Source: Microtetraspora glauca (lineage in GTDB: Bacteria; Actinomycetota; Actinomycetes; Streptosporangiales; Streptosporangiaceae). Taken from it: 64,000 bases of DNA. The position numbers were made by a program, and so were the translations under genes. Below are positions 36,537 to 48,001 of this stretch, one piece after another; positions within the stretch are counted from its first letter, which is position 1, and every line of letters starts with the position of its first letter. The notes below the pieces were generated by a model. It ran no database searches and was not told the DNA's origin. It saw nothing but the letters and a program-made list of their open reading frames with translations. The stretch is from NCBI GenBank assembly GCA_001570385.1, contig BBYL01000010.1, positions 124,001 to 188,000 on the forward strand, in the 5' to 3' direction.

Positions 36537-37598
36537 TCAGCTCCGGGCGGCGGCGAGGCGGGGCAGGTCGCGGCTGACCTCGACGAGGAACCACGAGGGC
36601 AGCACCGGAGCGCCGTCGTCTCCCGTCGCGATGACGAGCTGGGCGCATTCGAGCGAGATCTCGGCGAGCTCGACGAGCAGGGCTTTGGCCCGGAAAGCGA
36701 GCTGCCTTCCGGACGGCGAGGCGTGGTCCCTCGAGTGCGGCAGCCCACGGACGAGTCGCGCGCGGAACGTCTCGGCCAGGAAGTAGAGCAGGTCGCGGTC
36801 CTCCGGACGCCGCGGCCAGGCCGCGTCCCCCTTGATGACGGCCTCCAGGTCGTAGGCGTGCCGCACGGTCTTGACGTACGCGCGAAACCCCGAGGCGTGC
36901 GGCGCGGAGAGAGTGCCGTACGCGAGGACGCCCAGGGTGTCCTCGTCGAGTGCCTCGCCGTATGAGTGGACGGCGTCGGACAGCATGTGCCAGCCGCGCG
37001 GTGTGGAGAACGGCTCCTCGGTCTTCGGCGGCGGGCTCCACAGGTGGTCGGGCCGCTGGATGAGGTAGTCGACGATCCACGGGTGGATGCCGTGCTCCGC
37101 CGCCCATTTCAGCCAGTCGGTGGCCGAGGCCCGCAGGTGGACGTGGACCATCCGGTTGACCAGGGCGGACGCCATGGGCCTCGCGAGGGCGTTGTCGGTC
37201 GCGCGGTTGCCCGCTCCGATGACGACCGAGCCCTCGGGCAGCTCGTACGCGCCGATCCGCCGGTCGAGGATCAGCGAGTAGAACGCCTTCTGCACCTCGG
37301 GGGCGGAGGCGTTGAGCTCGTCGAGGAACAGGCAGTACGGCTCGTCCCTGGCGATGGTCTCCGGCGGCGCGAACCTGCTCCGGTCGCCCACGATCTGCGG
37401 CACGCCGATGAGGTCCTCCGGCGCGAGCTGGGTGCCGAGCAGCGTGACGCAGTGCAGCCCGAGCGACGCGGCGAACGACTGGACCAGGGAGCTCTTCCCG
37501 ATGCCCGGCGCTCCCCACAGGAACACCGGCCGTACGACGGCGACATGCAGCAACACGTCGGGAAGCTGCGCCGGGGTCACGGTGAGGGTGGCCTGCAT
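36537..37598 (-). CDS. MoxR-family AAA+ ATPase
   Basis: A 353-residue ATPase; Walker A is FLWGAPGIGKSSLVQ, Walker B LFLDELNASAPEVQ, and sensor 1 lies in VVIGAGNRATDN. ATG 37598 gives MQATLTVTPAQLPDVLLH. It precedes the VWA/metallopeptidase-like gene by 1 nt, the classical MoxR-VWA pairing, in which the ATPase remodels a client bound by the VWA partner. The upstream treZ ends 68 nt away on the same strand, so transcription may run through from the trehalose operon. Confidence 0.9.
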   Translation of the reverse strand: MQATLTVTPAQLPDVLLHVAVVRPVFLWGAPGIGKSSLVQSFAASLGLHCVTLLGTQLAPEDLIGVPQIVGDRSRFAPPETIARDEPYCLFLDELNASAPEVQKAFYSLILDRRIGAYELPEGSVVIGAGNRATDNALARPMASALVNRMVHVHLRASATDWLKWAAEHGIHPWIVDYLIQRPDHLWSPPPKTEEPFSTPRGWHMLSDAVHSYGEALDEDTLGVLAYGTLSAPHASGFRAYVKTVRHAYDLEAVIKGDAAWPRRPEDRDLLYFLAETFRARLVRGLPHSRDHASPSGRQLAFRAKALLVELAEISLECAQLVIATGDDGAPVLPSWFLVEVSRDLPRLAAARS

Positions 37599-37666
37599 GG
37601 CACCCAGGTTTCCGCACCCTCTACCGGAAAGCACCCGATTTATCGGGACATCGCGCGGACGGCTCC

Positions 37667-39370
37667 TCAGACCTGGGCGATGGCGAGGGACTGGGCGGGA
37701 AGGTAGAGGTCGCCGTCCATGGCCCGCACCGCCTCGTCGGAGGCGAGCAGCACCCGTTTCGCGCCCGGCGACAGCCGTACGGGAATGGGGAAGGCACCGA
37801 AGTTGGCCACCACGCGGAGCGAGCCGCGCTCCATCACCAGGTAGTGCCGCTGCTCGTCGAAGCGGACCCGGACCCGGTCGAGGCGGGGGTCGGCGAGGTC
37901 GGGGTGCGTCTTGCGCAGCGCGATGAGGTCGCGGTACCAGCCGAGCAGCGACATCGAGCCGTCGTCGAAGATCTCGCTCCAGTCGAGCTTGGAGCGCAGG
38001 AACGTGGACTCCTCCTGCGGGTCGGGGGCCTTCCAGTCGTAACCGAACCCCTCGAACTCGCGCCTGCGCCGCTCGGCCTCGCCGCCGGCCAGCACCGGGT
38101 CGTAATGGTCGGTGAAGAAGTAGAAAGGTGTCCCCGCCCCCCACTCCTCTCCCATGAACAGCATGGGCGTGAACGGCGAGGTCAGCAGCAGGCCGGCGGC
38201 GATCCAGAGCTGCTCGGGCTCCATCCGGTCGCCGAGGGGCCGGTTGCCGATCTGGTCGTGGTTCTGGACGCAGCAGACGAACCGGTAGCCGGGGACGCCG
38301 TTCGCCGGCCTGCCATGGCTGCGCCCGCGGAACGACGAATAGCTGCCGTCGTGGAAATATCCGGATGTGAGCACTTTGGCCAGCGCGGACAGCGGCGCGA
38401 AGTCCGCGTAGTAGGCGTGCCGCTCCCCCGTCACCGCCGAGTGGATGGCGTGGTGGACGTCGTCGTTCCAGGCCGCGTGCATCCCGAGCCCGCCCGCCTC
38501 GCGCGAGGTGACCATGCGCGGATCGTTCAGGTCGGACTCGGCGATCAGCGTGAGCGGGCGGCCGAGGTTGGTGGACAGCGCCTCCACCTCGCCCGACAAC
38601 TCCTCCAGGAAGTGCACGGCGCGCCGGTCGTGCAGCGCGTGCACGGCGTCGAGCCGCAGGCCGTCGATGTGGTAGTCGCGCAGCCACTGCAACGCGTTGC
38701 CGATGAAGTAGCGCCGGACCTCGTCGGATCCGGGGCCGTCCAGGTTGATCGCGTCGCCCCAGTAGGAGCCCTTGAATCCGTGCAGGTACGGCCCGAACTT
38801 CGCGAGGTAGTTCCCCGACGGACCCAGGTGGTTGTAGACGACGTCGAGGATCACGCCGATCCCGGCCCGGTGGCACGCGTCGACGAAGTCCTTCAGGCCG
38901 TCGGGACCGCCGTACTCCTCGTTGACCGCGTAGAGGTCGACACCGTCGTACCCCCAGTTGCGCCGCCCCGGGACCGGGGCCACCGGCATGAGCTCGACGA
39001 AGTCGGCGCCGAGATCGACCAGGTGGCGCAGCCGCTCCGCGGCGGCGGCGAAGGTGCCCTCCGGGGTGAACGTGCCGACGTGCAGCTCGTAGATGACCGA
39101 TCCGCGCAGGTCACGGCCGCGCCATTCCTGGTCGCCCCAGGTGAACCTGTCGTGGTCGTAGACGCGGCTCGGCCCCTCCACGCCGTACGGCTGGCGCCGC
39201 GTCCGCGGGTCGGGGAACGGGCCCTCGCCGTCGACGTGGAAGGCGTAGTCGGCGCCGTGTTCCGCCCCGGCGGCGTGCCACCAGCCGCCGGCTCCCGCCC
39301 TCATGTCCCGCCTGGCGCCCCCCGACTCGACCTCTACACGTTCCGCCTCGGGTGCCCAGACCTCGAACAT
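37667..39370 (-). CDS. treZ: Malto-oligosyltrehalose trehalohydrolase
   Basis: A 567-residue GH13 enzyme that releases trehalose from the product of TreY. ATG 39370 (MFEVWAPEAERVEVE) is preceded by GGGAG; a GTG at 39406, 3 nt after the treY stop, is an alternative. An N-terminal CBM48/E-set domain precedes the barrel with ILDVVYNHLGPSG, GLRLDAVHAL (nucleophile), LIAESDLNDP (acid/base) and CVQNHDQIGNRPLGDR, the last being typical of TreZ. It is third in glgX-treY-treZ. Confidence 0.95.
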   Translation of the reverse strand: MFEVWAPEAERVEVESGGARRDMRAGAGGWWHAAGAEHGADYAFHVDGEGPFPDPRTRRQPYGVEGPSRVYDHDRFTWGDQEWRGRDLRGSVIYELHVGTFTPEGTFAAAAERLRHLVDLGADFVELMPVAPVPGRRNWGYDGVDLYAVNEEYGGPDGLKDFVDACHRAGIGVILDVVYNHLGPSGNYLAKFGPYLHGFKGSYWGDAINLDGPGSDEVRRYFIGNALQWLRDYHIDGLRLDAVHALHDRRAVHFLEELSGEVEALSTNLGRPLTLIAESDLNDPRMVTSREAGGLGMHAAWNDDVHHAIHSAVTGERHAYYADFAPLSALAKVLTSGYFHDGSYSSFRGRSHGRPANGVPGYRFVCCVQNHDQIGNRPLGDRMEPEQLWIAAGLLLTSPFTPMLFMGEEWGAGTPFYFFTDHYDPVLAGGEAERRRREFEGFGYDWKAPDPQEESTFLRSKLDWSEIFDDGSMSLLGWYRDLIALRKTHPDLADPRLDRVRVRFDEQRHYLVMERGSLRVVANFGAFPIPVRLSPGAKRVLLASDEAVRAMDGDLYLPAQSLAIAQV

Positions 39371-39409
39371 GCCACTCCCGTCGTCGTGATTGGTGTCGCC
39401 GTGCACACT

Positions 39410-41632
39410 TCACCGCCCGAGTATCGCGACCGGATAACGGGACAGGAGATGCCCCATCGGGACGCGTCCGGTGTATTCCCATCCGGTCAGCAGGTCGCGC
39501 CACCGTCCCGGAGGGAGCATGAGCGTCTCGCTCCCCCAGCCGCCGCGCCGTTCGAGCGCCACCGGCAGGCGGGTCGCCACCGCCAGCGCCTCGTCCCCGC
39601 GCGAGAACGCGACCGCGTGCTCGCCCGCCTCCACCGGCGTGTACGACGCCTCCGGGTCGAGCCGTCTCCTGAGCCGCAGGGCGGTGGTGGTGACGAGCAG
39701 CTTCTGGCCGTCCCACGTATCGGGGCGAGTGCCGGGGGTCAGGATCTCGGCCAGCAGCGCCCGCCGCGCCCGGAAGTCGACCGGCCGCCGGTTGTCCGGG
39801 TCGACCAGGGAGAAGTCGGTGATCTCGTTGCCCTGGTAGACGTCGGGGATGCCCGGCATCAACAGTTGGACGGCCTTCTGGCCGAGGGAGTTGACCCGGG
39901 CGAACCTGTCCACGACCGCCGTGAACGCGGCGACCGATTCGCCGCAGACGTCGATCGCCTCCTGGGCGAACCGCCGGATGCCGCTCTCGTATCCGGGTTC
40001 GCGGTTCTGCCAGGAGATCGCGGTCTTCGCCTCTCGTGCCGCTTTGAGTAGATATTTCGTGAAACGTTCTGGGGTGATCGGCCAGGACGCCATCAACGTC
40101 TGCCAGCCCAGATAGTCGAGCCGGGGGTCGAAGGACACCTCGGCCGCCCAGGAGTCCACGGCCAGCGCCCACTCGTCGGGCATCTCGGACAGCACCGCCA
40201 GCCGGGCGCGTACGTCCTCGGAGCGTTTCGTGTCATGCGTGGACAGGGTGGTCATGGTCCGGGGCGGCAGGGTCGCGCAGAACTCGTGGAACTCCCCGAC
40301 GGACACGCCGAACCGGTCCGGCTCCCCGCCCACCTCGTTCAACGCGGCCAGGGGGTACCACCGGTAGAGGGCCGTGTCCTCGACCCCCTTCGCCATCACC
40401 GGGCCGCAGGTCTGCTGGAACCGCGTGACCGCCTCGGCGGGGCCGTACAGGACGAGGTCTGCGGCCCTGGCGACCGGGCCGGGATCGGTGTGGCGCGCCG
40501 CCTCCCGCGCCGCGCGCCGGACGACGCGGATCGACTCGGTGGACGGAGGCTCGCCCGGATCGACGTACGCGCGGTAGACCGGCATCGCGGTGAGCAGCTC
40601 GACCACCGCCTCGCGCAGCCCGCTCTCCTCGACGCGGCCGGTCATGGCCGCGACGAGCCGGTCGACCTCGCCGCGGAAGAACAGGTCGATGACGTGCCGC
40701 TTCGCCTCGCGGCGTACCGTCTCGTAGTCCTCGATGACACCGGTGTGACGGGCGAACGTCTTGACCAGCTGGTCCTCGGACGCCGGGTCGACGAACAGGC
40801 GGGTCACCATGTTGAGCGCGTCGTACCCGGTCGTGCCGTCGCACCGCCAGTTCTCCGGCAGCCGCTCGCCGTCGATCAGGATCTTCTCGACCCACAGCGG
40901 TCCGGGGACGCGGGGACGCAACCGCTTGAGGTAGCCGCGTGGATCCGCCAGCCCGTCGGGGTGATCCACCCTGAGCCCCTGGAGCACCCCCTGGTCGAGC
41001 AGGGAGAGGATCACGGCGTGGGTGGCGTCGTAGACCTCGGGGTCCTCCACCCGCAGCCCGATCAGCGACGACACGTCGAAGAACCGCCGGTACCCGGGGC
41101 TGTCGCGCCAGCTGACCAGCCGGTAGTGCTGGGCCGCGAGCAACTCGGCCAGCGGGAGGCGCTCCGTGCCCGGTCTGATCGGGAACTCGTGCTCGTGACA
41201 GCGCAGCACGCTCCCGTCCACTGAGAGGCCGCCGTTCCCGTCGCCGGTCTCGTCGCCGAGCACCGGCAGCGCGACGGGCCACTCCACGTCGAACCAGCGC
41301 GCGTACGGCGAGGCCGGGCCGTCCCTGAGCGCCGCCCACAGCGGGGCGTTCCGCGACTCGGGCACCGGCACGGTCATGTGGTTCGGCACGACGTCGGCGA
41401 CCAGCGGGAGGCCCCGCGCCGCCAGGTCGCGCAGGGCGGGAAGCCCGCCGAACTCGGCCCGCACGGCGGTGTGGTCGGTGACGTCGTATCCGTGCCCGGA
41501 CTCCGGCACGGCCTGCAGGATCGGCGAGAGGTAGACGGCCCCGACTCCGAGCTCCCGGAGGTAGCCGGTCAGCTCGGCCACGTCCGCGAACCCGAGATCG
41601 GGGGTCAGTTGCACTCGGTAGGTCGAGATCAC
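39410..41632 (-). CDS. treY: Malto-oligosyltrehalose synthase
   Basis: A 740-residue GH13 enzyme that isomerises the reducing end of maltodextrins to a trehalose unit. GTG 41632 gives MISTYRVQLTPDLGFADV, the conserved TreY N-terminus, with AAGGGTGG upstream; the longer frame is not conserved. Motifs: DVVPNHM, GLRVDHPDGLADPRGYL (nucleophile), PLWVEKIL (acid/base), and STHDTKRSEDVRARL. It lies 161 nt after glgX and immediately before treZ. Confidence 0.96.
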   Translation of the reverse strand: MISTYRVQLTPDLGFADVAELTGYLRELGVGAVYLSPILQAVPESGHGYDVTDHTAVRAEFGGLPALRDLAARGLPLVADVVPNHMTVPVPESRNAPLWAALRDGPASPYARWFDVEWPVALPVLGDETGDGNGGLSVDGSVLRCHEHEFPIRPGTERLPLAELLAAQHYRLVSWRDSPGYRRFFDVSSLIGLRVEDPEVYDATHAVILSLLDQGVLQGLRVDHPDGLADPRGYLKRLRPRVPGPLWVEKILIDGERLPENWRCDGTTGYDALNMVTRLFVDPASEDQLVKTFARHTGVIEDYETVRREAKRHVIDLFFRGEVDRLVAAMTGRVEESGLREAVVELLTAMPVYRAYVDPGEPPSTESIRVVRRAAREAARHTDPGPVARAADLVLYGPAEAVTRFQQTCGPVMAKGVEDTALYRWYPLAALNEVGGEPDRFGVSVGEFHEFCATLPPRTMTTLSTHDTKRSEDVRARLAVLSEMPDEWALAVDSWAAEVSFDPRLDYLGWQTLMASWPITPERFTKYLLKAAREAKTAISWQNREPGYESGIRRFAQEAIDVCGESVAAFTAVVDRFARVNSLGQKAVQLLMPGIPDVYQGNEITDFSLVDPDNRRPVDFRARRALLAEILTPGTRPDTWDGQKLLVTTTALRLRRRLDPEASYTPVEAGEHAVAFSRGDEALAVATRLPVALERRGGWGSETLMLPPGRWRDLLTGWEYTGRVPMGHLLSRYPVAILGR

Positions 41633-41793
41633 GGCACCACCCTTCGGCGGATCTTCCGGCGCTGGATCGTGTTCCGCGGACCCTCTCGGCCCGCCGCGGT
41701 CGCCGGACGGGGCCACGGCGAAGACCCGTGGAACACTCCTTCGGTTTCCGTCTCATAGTGACGGCGCGAACACATCACCGCCAGATCGTCTCT

Positions 41794-43908
<2,115 letters not shown>

Positions 43909-43991
43909 TCACGCCATCGTTCCCACCCTCGGCCGACTTTGACAGTTCCGCCGTGTTAAAGACACGTGTCCTGGATTTGTCCCTTCCCCCG

Positions 43992-45239
43992 TCAGGCGTC
44001 TCCGGCGGCCTTGCGTGACTCCTCGGCAGCCCAGGCGAACACACCCTTCGCCATCAGGGACACCTCCGACGCGGCCCGCGCGGCGAACACCCGGGCGCGC
44101 ACGCGGTGTGCTCCGGGGTCGCCCGGCGCGGCCTGCACGGCCATCTCCGCGAGGTGCCCCGCCAGCCGCTCGTCGCCGTCGGCCAGCGCCCCGAGCGCGG
44201 CGTCGCACAGTCGCTCCGCGCCTCCCGCCAGTTCGGCCACGGAGGCGGCGAGCACGGCGTCGGGCGCGGGCTTCAGGTGGGCGGGGTTGCCGTCGTACCA
44301 GCCGCCGTACAACCGCCAGATGTTGCGCACCACGAACTCCGGCTCGTCGTAGTGCGGCCGAAGGTAGGGCCGGTCTGCCAGCCGCGCCGGAGGCCGTACG
44401 GCCCGGACGATGTCGTCCAGCCTGGCCCCCTCGTTGAGCATCTCCAGGGAACGTCCGACGATGGCCTCCAGCCATTCCGCCGTCTCGGTCAGCGCCTGCT
44501 CGACCCGGTCGGCGCCGAAGATGGGGGCGCCGTGGCTCGGCAGCATGGTCTCGGCGCCGAGTGCGGCCATCCGGCGCAGCGCGACGGCCCACTCACGTGG
44601 GTAGCGCTGCACCTTCTGGGGATTGCCGCAGTTGGGGCTCACCCAGATGAACAGGTCGCCGGGAAGCAGGATGCGTCGCGACGGCACCCACCCGACGCTC
44701 GCGTCGTCGGTCTCGCCCTTGGCGTGGAAGAGCTCGACGGGGCCGACCGTCAGCTCGTCGCGGTACGTCACGTCGGGGTAGCGGTACTCGGTCGGCCAGG
44801 TCAGGTCCGGAGCCTGGAACTGCCGCTGGTTGATGACGGCGTTGTAGCCGTTGGTGAGGACGTAACGCTCGAAGCGGGCGGGGATCGCCTCGTGCCCCAC
44901 CACCGTGGGCCTGGACCGCCCCGCCGCGTCGGCCTCCGCGTCGAACGGGCCCACGCCGGAGACGTGGTCGATGTGCCCGTGCGAGTAGATCGCGGTCGTC
45001 ACCGGCTCGCCGGTCCACGCCCGCAGTTCGGCGTGCAGCCGCTCCGCGTCGAACGGGTTGCCGGTGTCGAACAGCGTCACCTCCCCGCCGGTGCGAAGCG
45101 CGATCGTGTTGCCGAACCCGCTGCGGAAGCCGACGCCGTCGGCGACCTCGACGAAGCCCTGCCCGGCGAGTCCGGTGTGCACGATGCTGTCGGGGACCTC
45201 GCCCCGCCAGACCGCGTCGGCGTACTCGGTGATGTTCAT
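43992..45239 (-). CDS. Alkyl-sulfatase-like metallo-beta-lactamase-fold hydrolase
   Basis: A 415-residue protein. The metal site is SHGHIDHVSG (HxHxDH), a later PSHGAPIFG supplies another His, and GDLFIWVSPNCG lies between. A C-terminal helical region (DNPAHLKP-like: YGGWYDGNPAHLKPAPD) matches the dimerisation domain of SDS-hydrolase/BDS1-type alkyl sulfatases. There is no signal peptide, so it is cytoplasmic. ATG 45239 overlaps the MFS stop (ATGA), so the two form a coupled pair: uptake of an organic anion, then hydrolysis (inference). The exact ester substrate is unknown. Confidence 0.82.
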   Translation of the reverse strand: MNITEYADAVWRGEVPDSIVHTGLAGQGFVEVADGVGFRSGFGNTIALRTGGEVTLFDTGNPFDAERLHAELRAWTGEPVTTAIYSHGHIDHVSGVGPFDAEADAAGRSRPTVVGHEAIPARFERYVLTNGYNAVINQRQFQAPDLTWPTEYRYPDVTYRDELTVGPVELFHAKGETDDASVGWVPSRRILLPGDLFIWVSPNCGNPQKVQRYPREWAVALRRMAALGAETMLPSHGAPIFGADRVEQALTETAEWLEAIVGRSLEMLNEGARLDDIVRAVRPPARLADRPYLRPHYDEPEFVVRNIWRLYGGWYDGNPAHLKPAPDAVLAASVAELAGGAERLCDAALGALADGDERLAGHLAEMAVQAAPGDPGAHRVRARVFAARAASEVSLMAKGVFAWAAEESRKAAGDA

Positions 45240-46510
45240 CGGGAAGCCAGCCTTTCCTTGTCCAGCTCAGGGCGGATGGCCAGCGCGGCCAGCGCGCCTC
45301 CCCCCAGCATGAGCAGTCCGGCGACGGTCAACGCCGTGCCGTACCCCTCGGCCGGATCCGCCGCTCGCTGTACCAATGCCCCCGTGACCACCGGAGCCAG
45401 CACGCCGGCCACGGTGGCGACCGCGGTGACGGTGCCGAGGACCGCGCCGCGCTGGGCGGCCGGGGCGATCTCGGCGGCGACCGCGGTGGCCAGCGGGAAG
45501 ATGACATAGCCGAAGGACGCGGCGACGGTGAGCAGCACCAGGTGGGTCACCGGATCGCCGACGTGGGGCAGCGCCGTCATCGCCGCCCCGGCCACGACCA
45601 CGGCGACGCCGCCGACCACCCCTCGGGCGATCCGGGTCGAGACCCCGCGCGCCAACAGCCGCTGGGTGAGCACGCCGACGACGACGATGACCACGAACCC
45701 GGCGACGTGCCAGACGATCGAGAGCGGCCCGACCTGGGCGAGGCTGTATCCCCTGACCTTCTGGAGATACTGCGGGAACCAGGTGAGCGCCAGTGCGAGC
45801 GTCCAGTAGACGGCGAAGCTCGCCGCGACGCCACCCAGCACGGTCCCGCTGCAGAACAGCCTCCTGTACGGCACGCGCCCTTCGGCCGGCGCCGTCTCGC
45901 TCCGTGCGCCGTACGGGCCTTCGCCGCCGCGGCGCAGCCAGAACGGGAGCCAGGCGAGGCCGGCCAGGGCGGTGAAGCCGAACGCCCAGCGCCAGCCGTA
46001 GTTCGTGATGATAAAGATGAGAATCGGCGCGCCCAGCGCGACGCCCATACCCGAGCCGAGCGTGAGCACGCTGCTGGGAAGGTTCCGCATCCTGTCGGGG
46101 AACCATGTGAAGGCGGCGTGGTTGGCGACGGCGTAGGCCGGTCCCTCGGCCGCGCCGAGGACGACCCGGGTGACCACCAGCGTCCCGAACCCGGCCGCGG
46201 GGAACAGCAGCGGGAACTGTGACAGGCACCAGCCCGCCATCATCGCGACGAGGATCCATGTGGAGTCGAACCGGGTCGTCAACCCGCCGACGACGATCCC
46301 GGAGAGGCTGAACAGCAGATAGAAGGCGCTGCCCACGGCGCCGAACTCGGTGGAGGTGAGACCGAGTTCGGTCGTGATCGCCTCGCCGGCCAGGCCGAGC
46401 ACCGCCTTGTCCATGAAGTTCACCATCATGAACAGCAGCAACATCGTGACGACGCCCCAGGCACGCCGCTGGGCGGCGACCGGAACATCGGGTTCCGCGA
46501 TCGTGGTCAT
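45236..46510 (-). CDS. MFS transporter (anion:cation symporter-like)
   Basis: A 424-residue, 12-segment transporter with MVNFMDKAVLGLAGEAI near the N-terminus, LGAAEGPAYAVANHAAFTWF in segment 4-5, and GSGMGVALGAPI, all typical of the ACS family for organic anions. ATG 46510 follows GGAG by 7 nt; a GTG at 46516 is also in frame. It is the first gene of a two-gene operon with the alkyl-sulfatase-like hydrolase and is divergent from a PucR-type regulator that probably controls it. Confidence 0.88.
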   Translation of the reverse strand: MTTIAEPDVPVAAQRRAWGVVTMLLLFMMVNFMDKAVLGLAGEAITTELGLTSTEFGAVGSAFYLLFSLSGIVVGGLTTRFDSTWILVAMMAGWCLSQFPLLFPAAGFGTLVVTRVVLGAAEGPAYAVANHAAFTWFPDRMRNLPSSVLTLGSGMGVALGAPILIFIITNYGWRWAFGFTALAGLAWLPFWLRRGGEGPYGARSETAPAEGRVPYRRLFCSGTVLGGVAASFAVYWTLALALTWFPQYLQKVRGYSLAQVGPLSIVWHVAGFVVIVVVGVLTQRLLARGVSTRIARGVVGGVAVVVAGAAMTALPHVGDPVTHLVLLTVAASFGYVIFPLATAVAAEIAPAAQRGAVLGTVTAVATVAGVLAPVVTGALVQRAADPAEGYGTALTVAGLLMLGGGALAALAIRPELDKERLASR

Positions 46511-46604
46511 CGACACGCTCCGGGGTGAGGGGTGATCTCACTGTGCAGCCGGGCCGCCGATGCGCACAATCGACCGGAGCCCCAGCCCCGTGGACGCCGA
46601 ACTA

Positions 46605-46614
46605 TGACATGTCA
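46605..46614. promoter_or_regulatory. Palindromic candidate operator of the PucR-type regulator
   Basis: TGACATGTCA is a perfect 10-bp palindrome within the 115-bp divergent gap between the MFS operon and the regulator gene, 11 bp before the regulator ATG. It is a natural place for autoregulation. Confidence 0.4.
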
Positions 46615-46625
46615 CAATCCGTGGA

Positions 46626-47810
46626 ATGGAACAAGACGGCCCCTCGCTCCTCGCCGCCCGGATCGCGGCCCGCTGCGCGACACAGGTGAACCGGCTCACC
46701 CGGCAGATCGTCGCCGAGCAGGAGGCGGTCGTGCCCGGGCTCGCCACACTCCCCGACGCGATCAAGGAACTGGAGATCGCCTCGACCACCCGGCACGGAC
46801 TCCGCCTCTTCCTGCGCATGGCGCGAGGAGAGGCCGTCACCGACGCCGACATGCGCCTGTTCCGGGAGCGCGCCGCACAGCGGGTCGGCGACGGCGTGCC
46901 GCTGGCGTACCTGCTCAGCGGGTACATGGTCGCCCACCGGGCACTGTGGCGGGCTCTCTGCGCGGCCACGCGCCCCGGGGAGGACGCCGGGCTGCACCGG
47001 CTCGGCGAGCTGATCCTCACGGCGCTGGAGCGAACGACCACCGCGGCGAGTGAGGCGTATCTGAAAGAGGTCATGCTGGCCGAACGCGGTAAATCGCTGC
47101 GGGCCGTCGCCAGGACTCTGCTCTCCGGCCGACCGGCGGGCGACGTGGCCGCCCGGCACGGAGTGGTGCTCGAACCCGGTTACTACGTGCTCGCCTTCGC
47201 GCTCGGTGATCCCTCTCCGGGACCGGGGGGCCGCCGCCGCGCGCGGGCGATCCAAGCGACGCTCGACCGGCTCGCCGACGAACCGGTGCTCAGCTCGCTC
47301 GACACCGACGGCGGGCACGCGCTGCTCCCGCTGCGAATCGCCGTACCGGCCTCCCGGCTGTCCCGCCGCCTCGTGGACGCCGCCGCCCCGGTCCATACGG
47401 GGATGGCCGTCGCCGGGGACATCGCGGAGATCCCCGGCGCGGCCCGCCAGGCGACCAGAATCGCCGAGGTGGCCCGCGCGGGTGGGCGGCCCAGTGGCGT
47501 GTACGGACTCCGCGACGTGCTGCTCGACTATCACCTCGGCGCTCCGGGCGACAGCGGGACCGAGTTGGCGGGGCTGCTCGACATCCTGGAACCCGCGCTG
47601 GTCGGGACCCTCGACGCCTACTTCGCCGCCGACTTCGACCGGCGCTCCACGGCCCGCGCGCTCGGCGTCCACCCCAATACCGTGGACAACCGCCTGGCCA
47701 GGGTCAGCACCCTGATCGGCGCCGATCCCCGTACCTCGCGGGGCGTCATGTTGATCGGCGCCGCTCTGACCGCCCGCAGACTCAACACCGCCGCCGTCGC
47801 GGATCCGTGA
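46626..47810 (+). CDS. PucR/CdaR-type transcriptional regulator
   Basis: A 394-residue regulator. The N-terminal half is helical (RsbT/GGDEF-like sensory region: LAARIAARCATQVNRLTRQI). The C-terminal 60 residues are the PucR-type helix-turn-helix: LDILEPALVGTLDAYFAADF, STARALGVHPNTVDNRLARV. Such proteins control nucleobase, amino-acid or organic-acid catabolism. Divergent orientation from the MFS/hydrolase pair implies it regulates that pair. No ligand can be inferred. Confidence 0.85.
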   Translation: MEQDGPSLLAARIAARCATQVNRLTRQIVAEQEAVVPGLATLPDAIKELEIASTTRHGLRLFLRMARGEAVTDADMRLFRERAAQRVGDGVPLAYLLSGYMVAHRALWRALCAATRPGEDAGLHRLGELILTALERTTTAASEAYLKEVMLAERGKSLRAVARTLLSGRPAGDVAARHGVVLEPGYYVLAFALGDPSPGPGGRRRARAIQATLDRLADEPVLSSLDTDGGHALLPLRIAVPASRLSRRLVDAAAPVHTGMAVAGDIAEIPGAARQATRIAEVARAGGRPSGVYGLRDVLLDYHLGAPGDSGTELAGLLDILEPALVGTLDAYFAADFDRRSTARALGVHPNTVDNRLARVSTLIGADPRTSRGVMLIGAALTARRLNTAAVADP

Positions 47811-48001
47811 TGCTCCCTTGGGCGCTTCCGCTGAGACGAGAGGGCGCCTCGGCAGGCGTCGTCAGGGTTTGACCGCGACGGCACACCAGGTGCGCAGCGC
47901 GTCCGCCTCGAACGGAACGGCCACGCCCTGGCTCCAGGCACGGCAGTCAACCATGCCGGGCTCGCGCCGGTTCTCTGATCACACGGGGGAACGGGGTCGT
48001 C

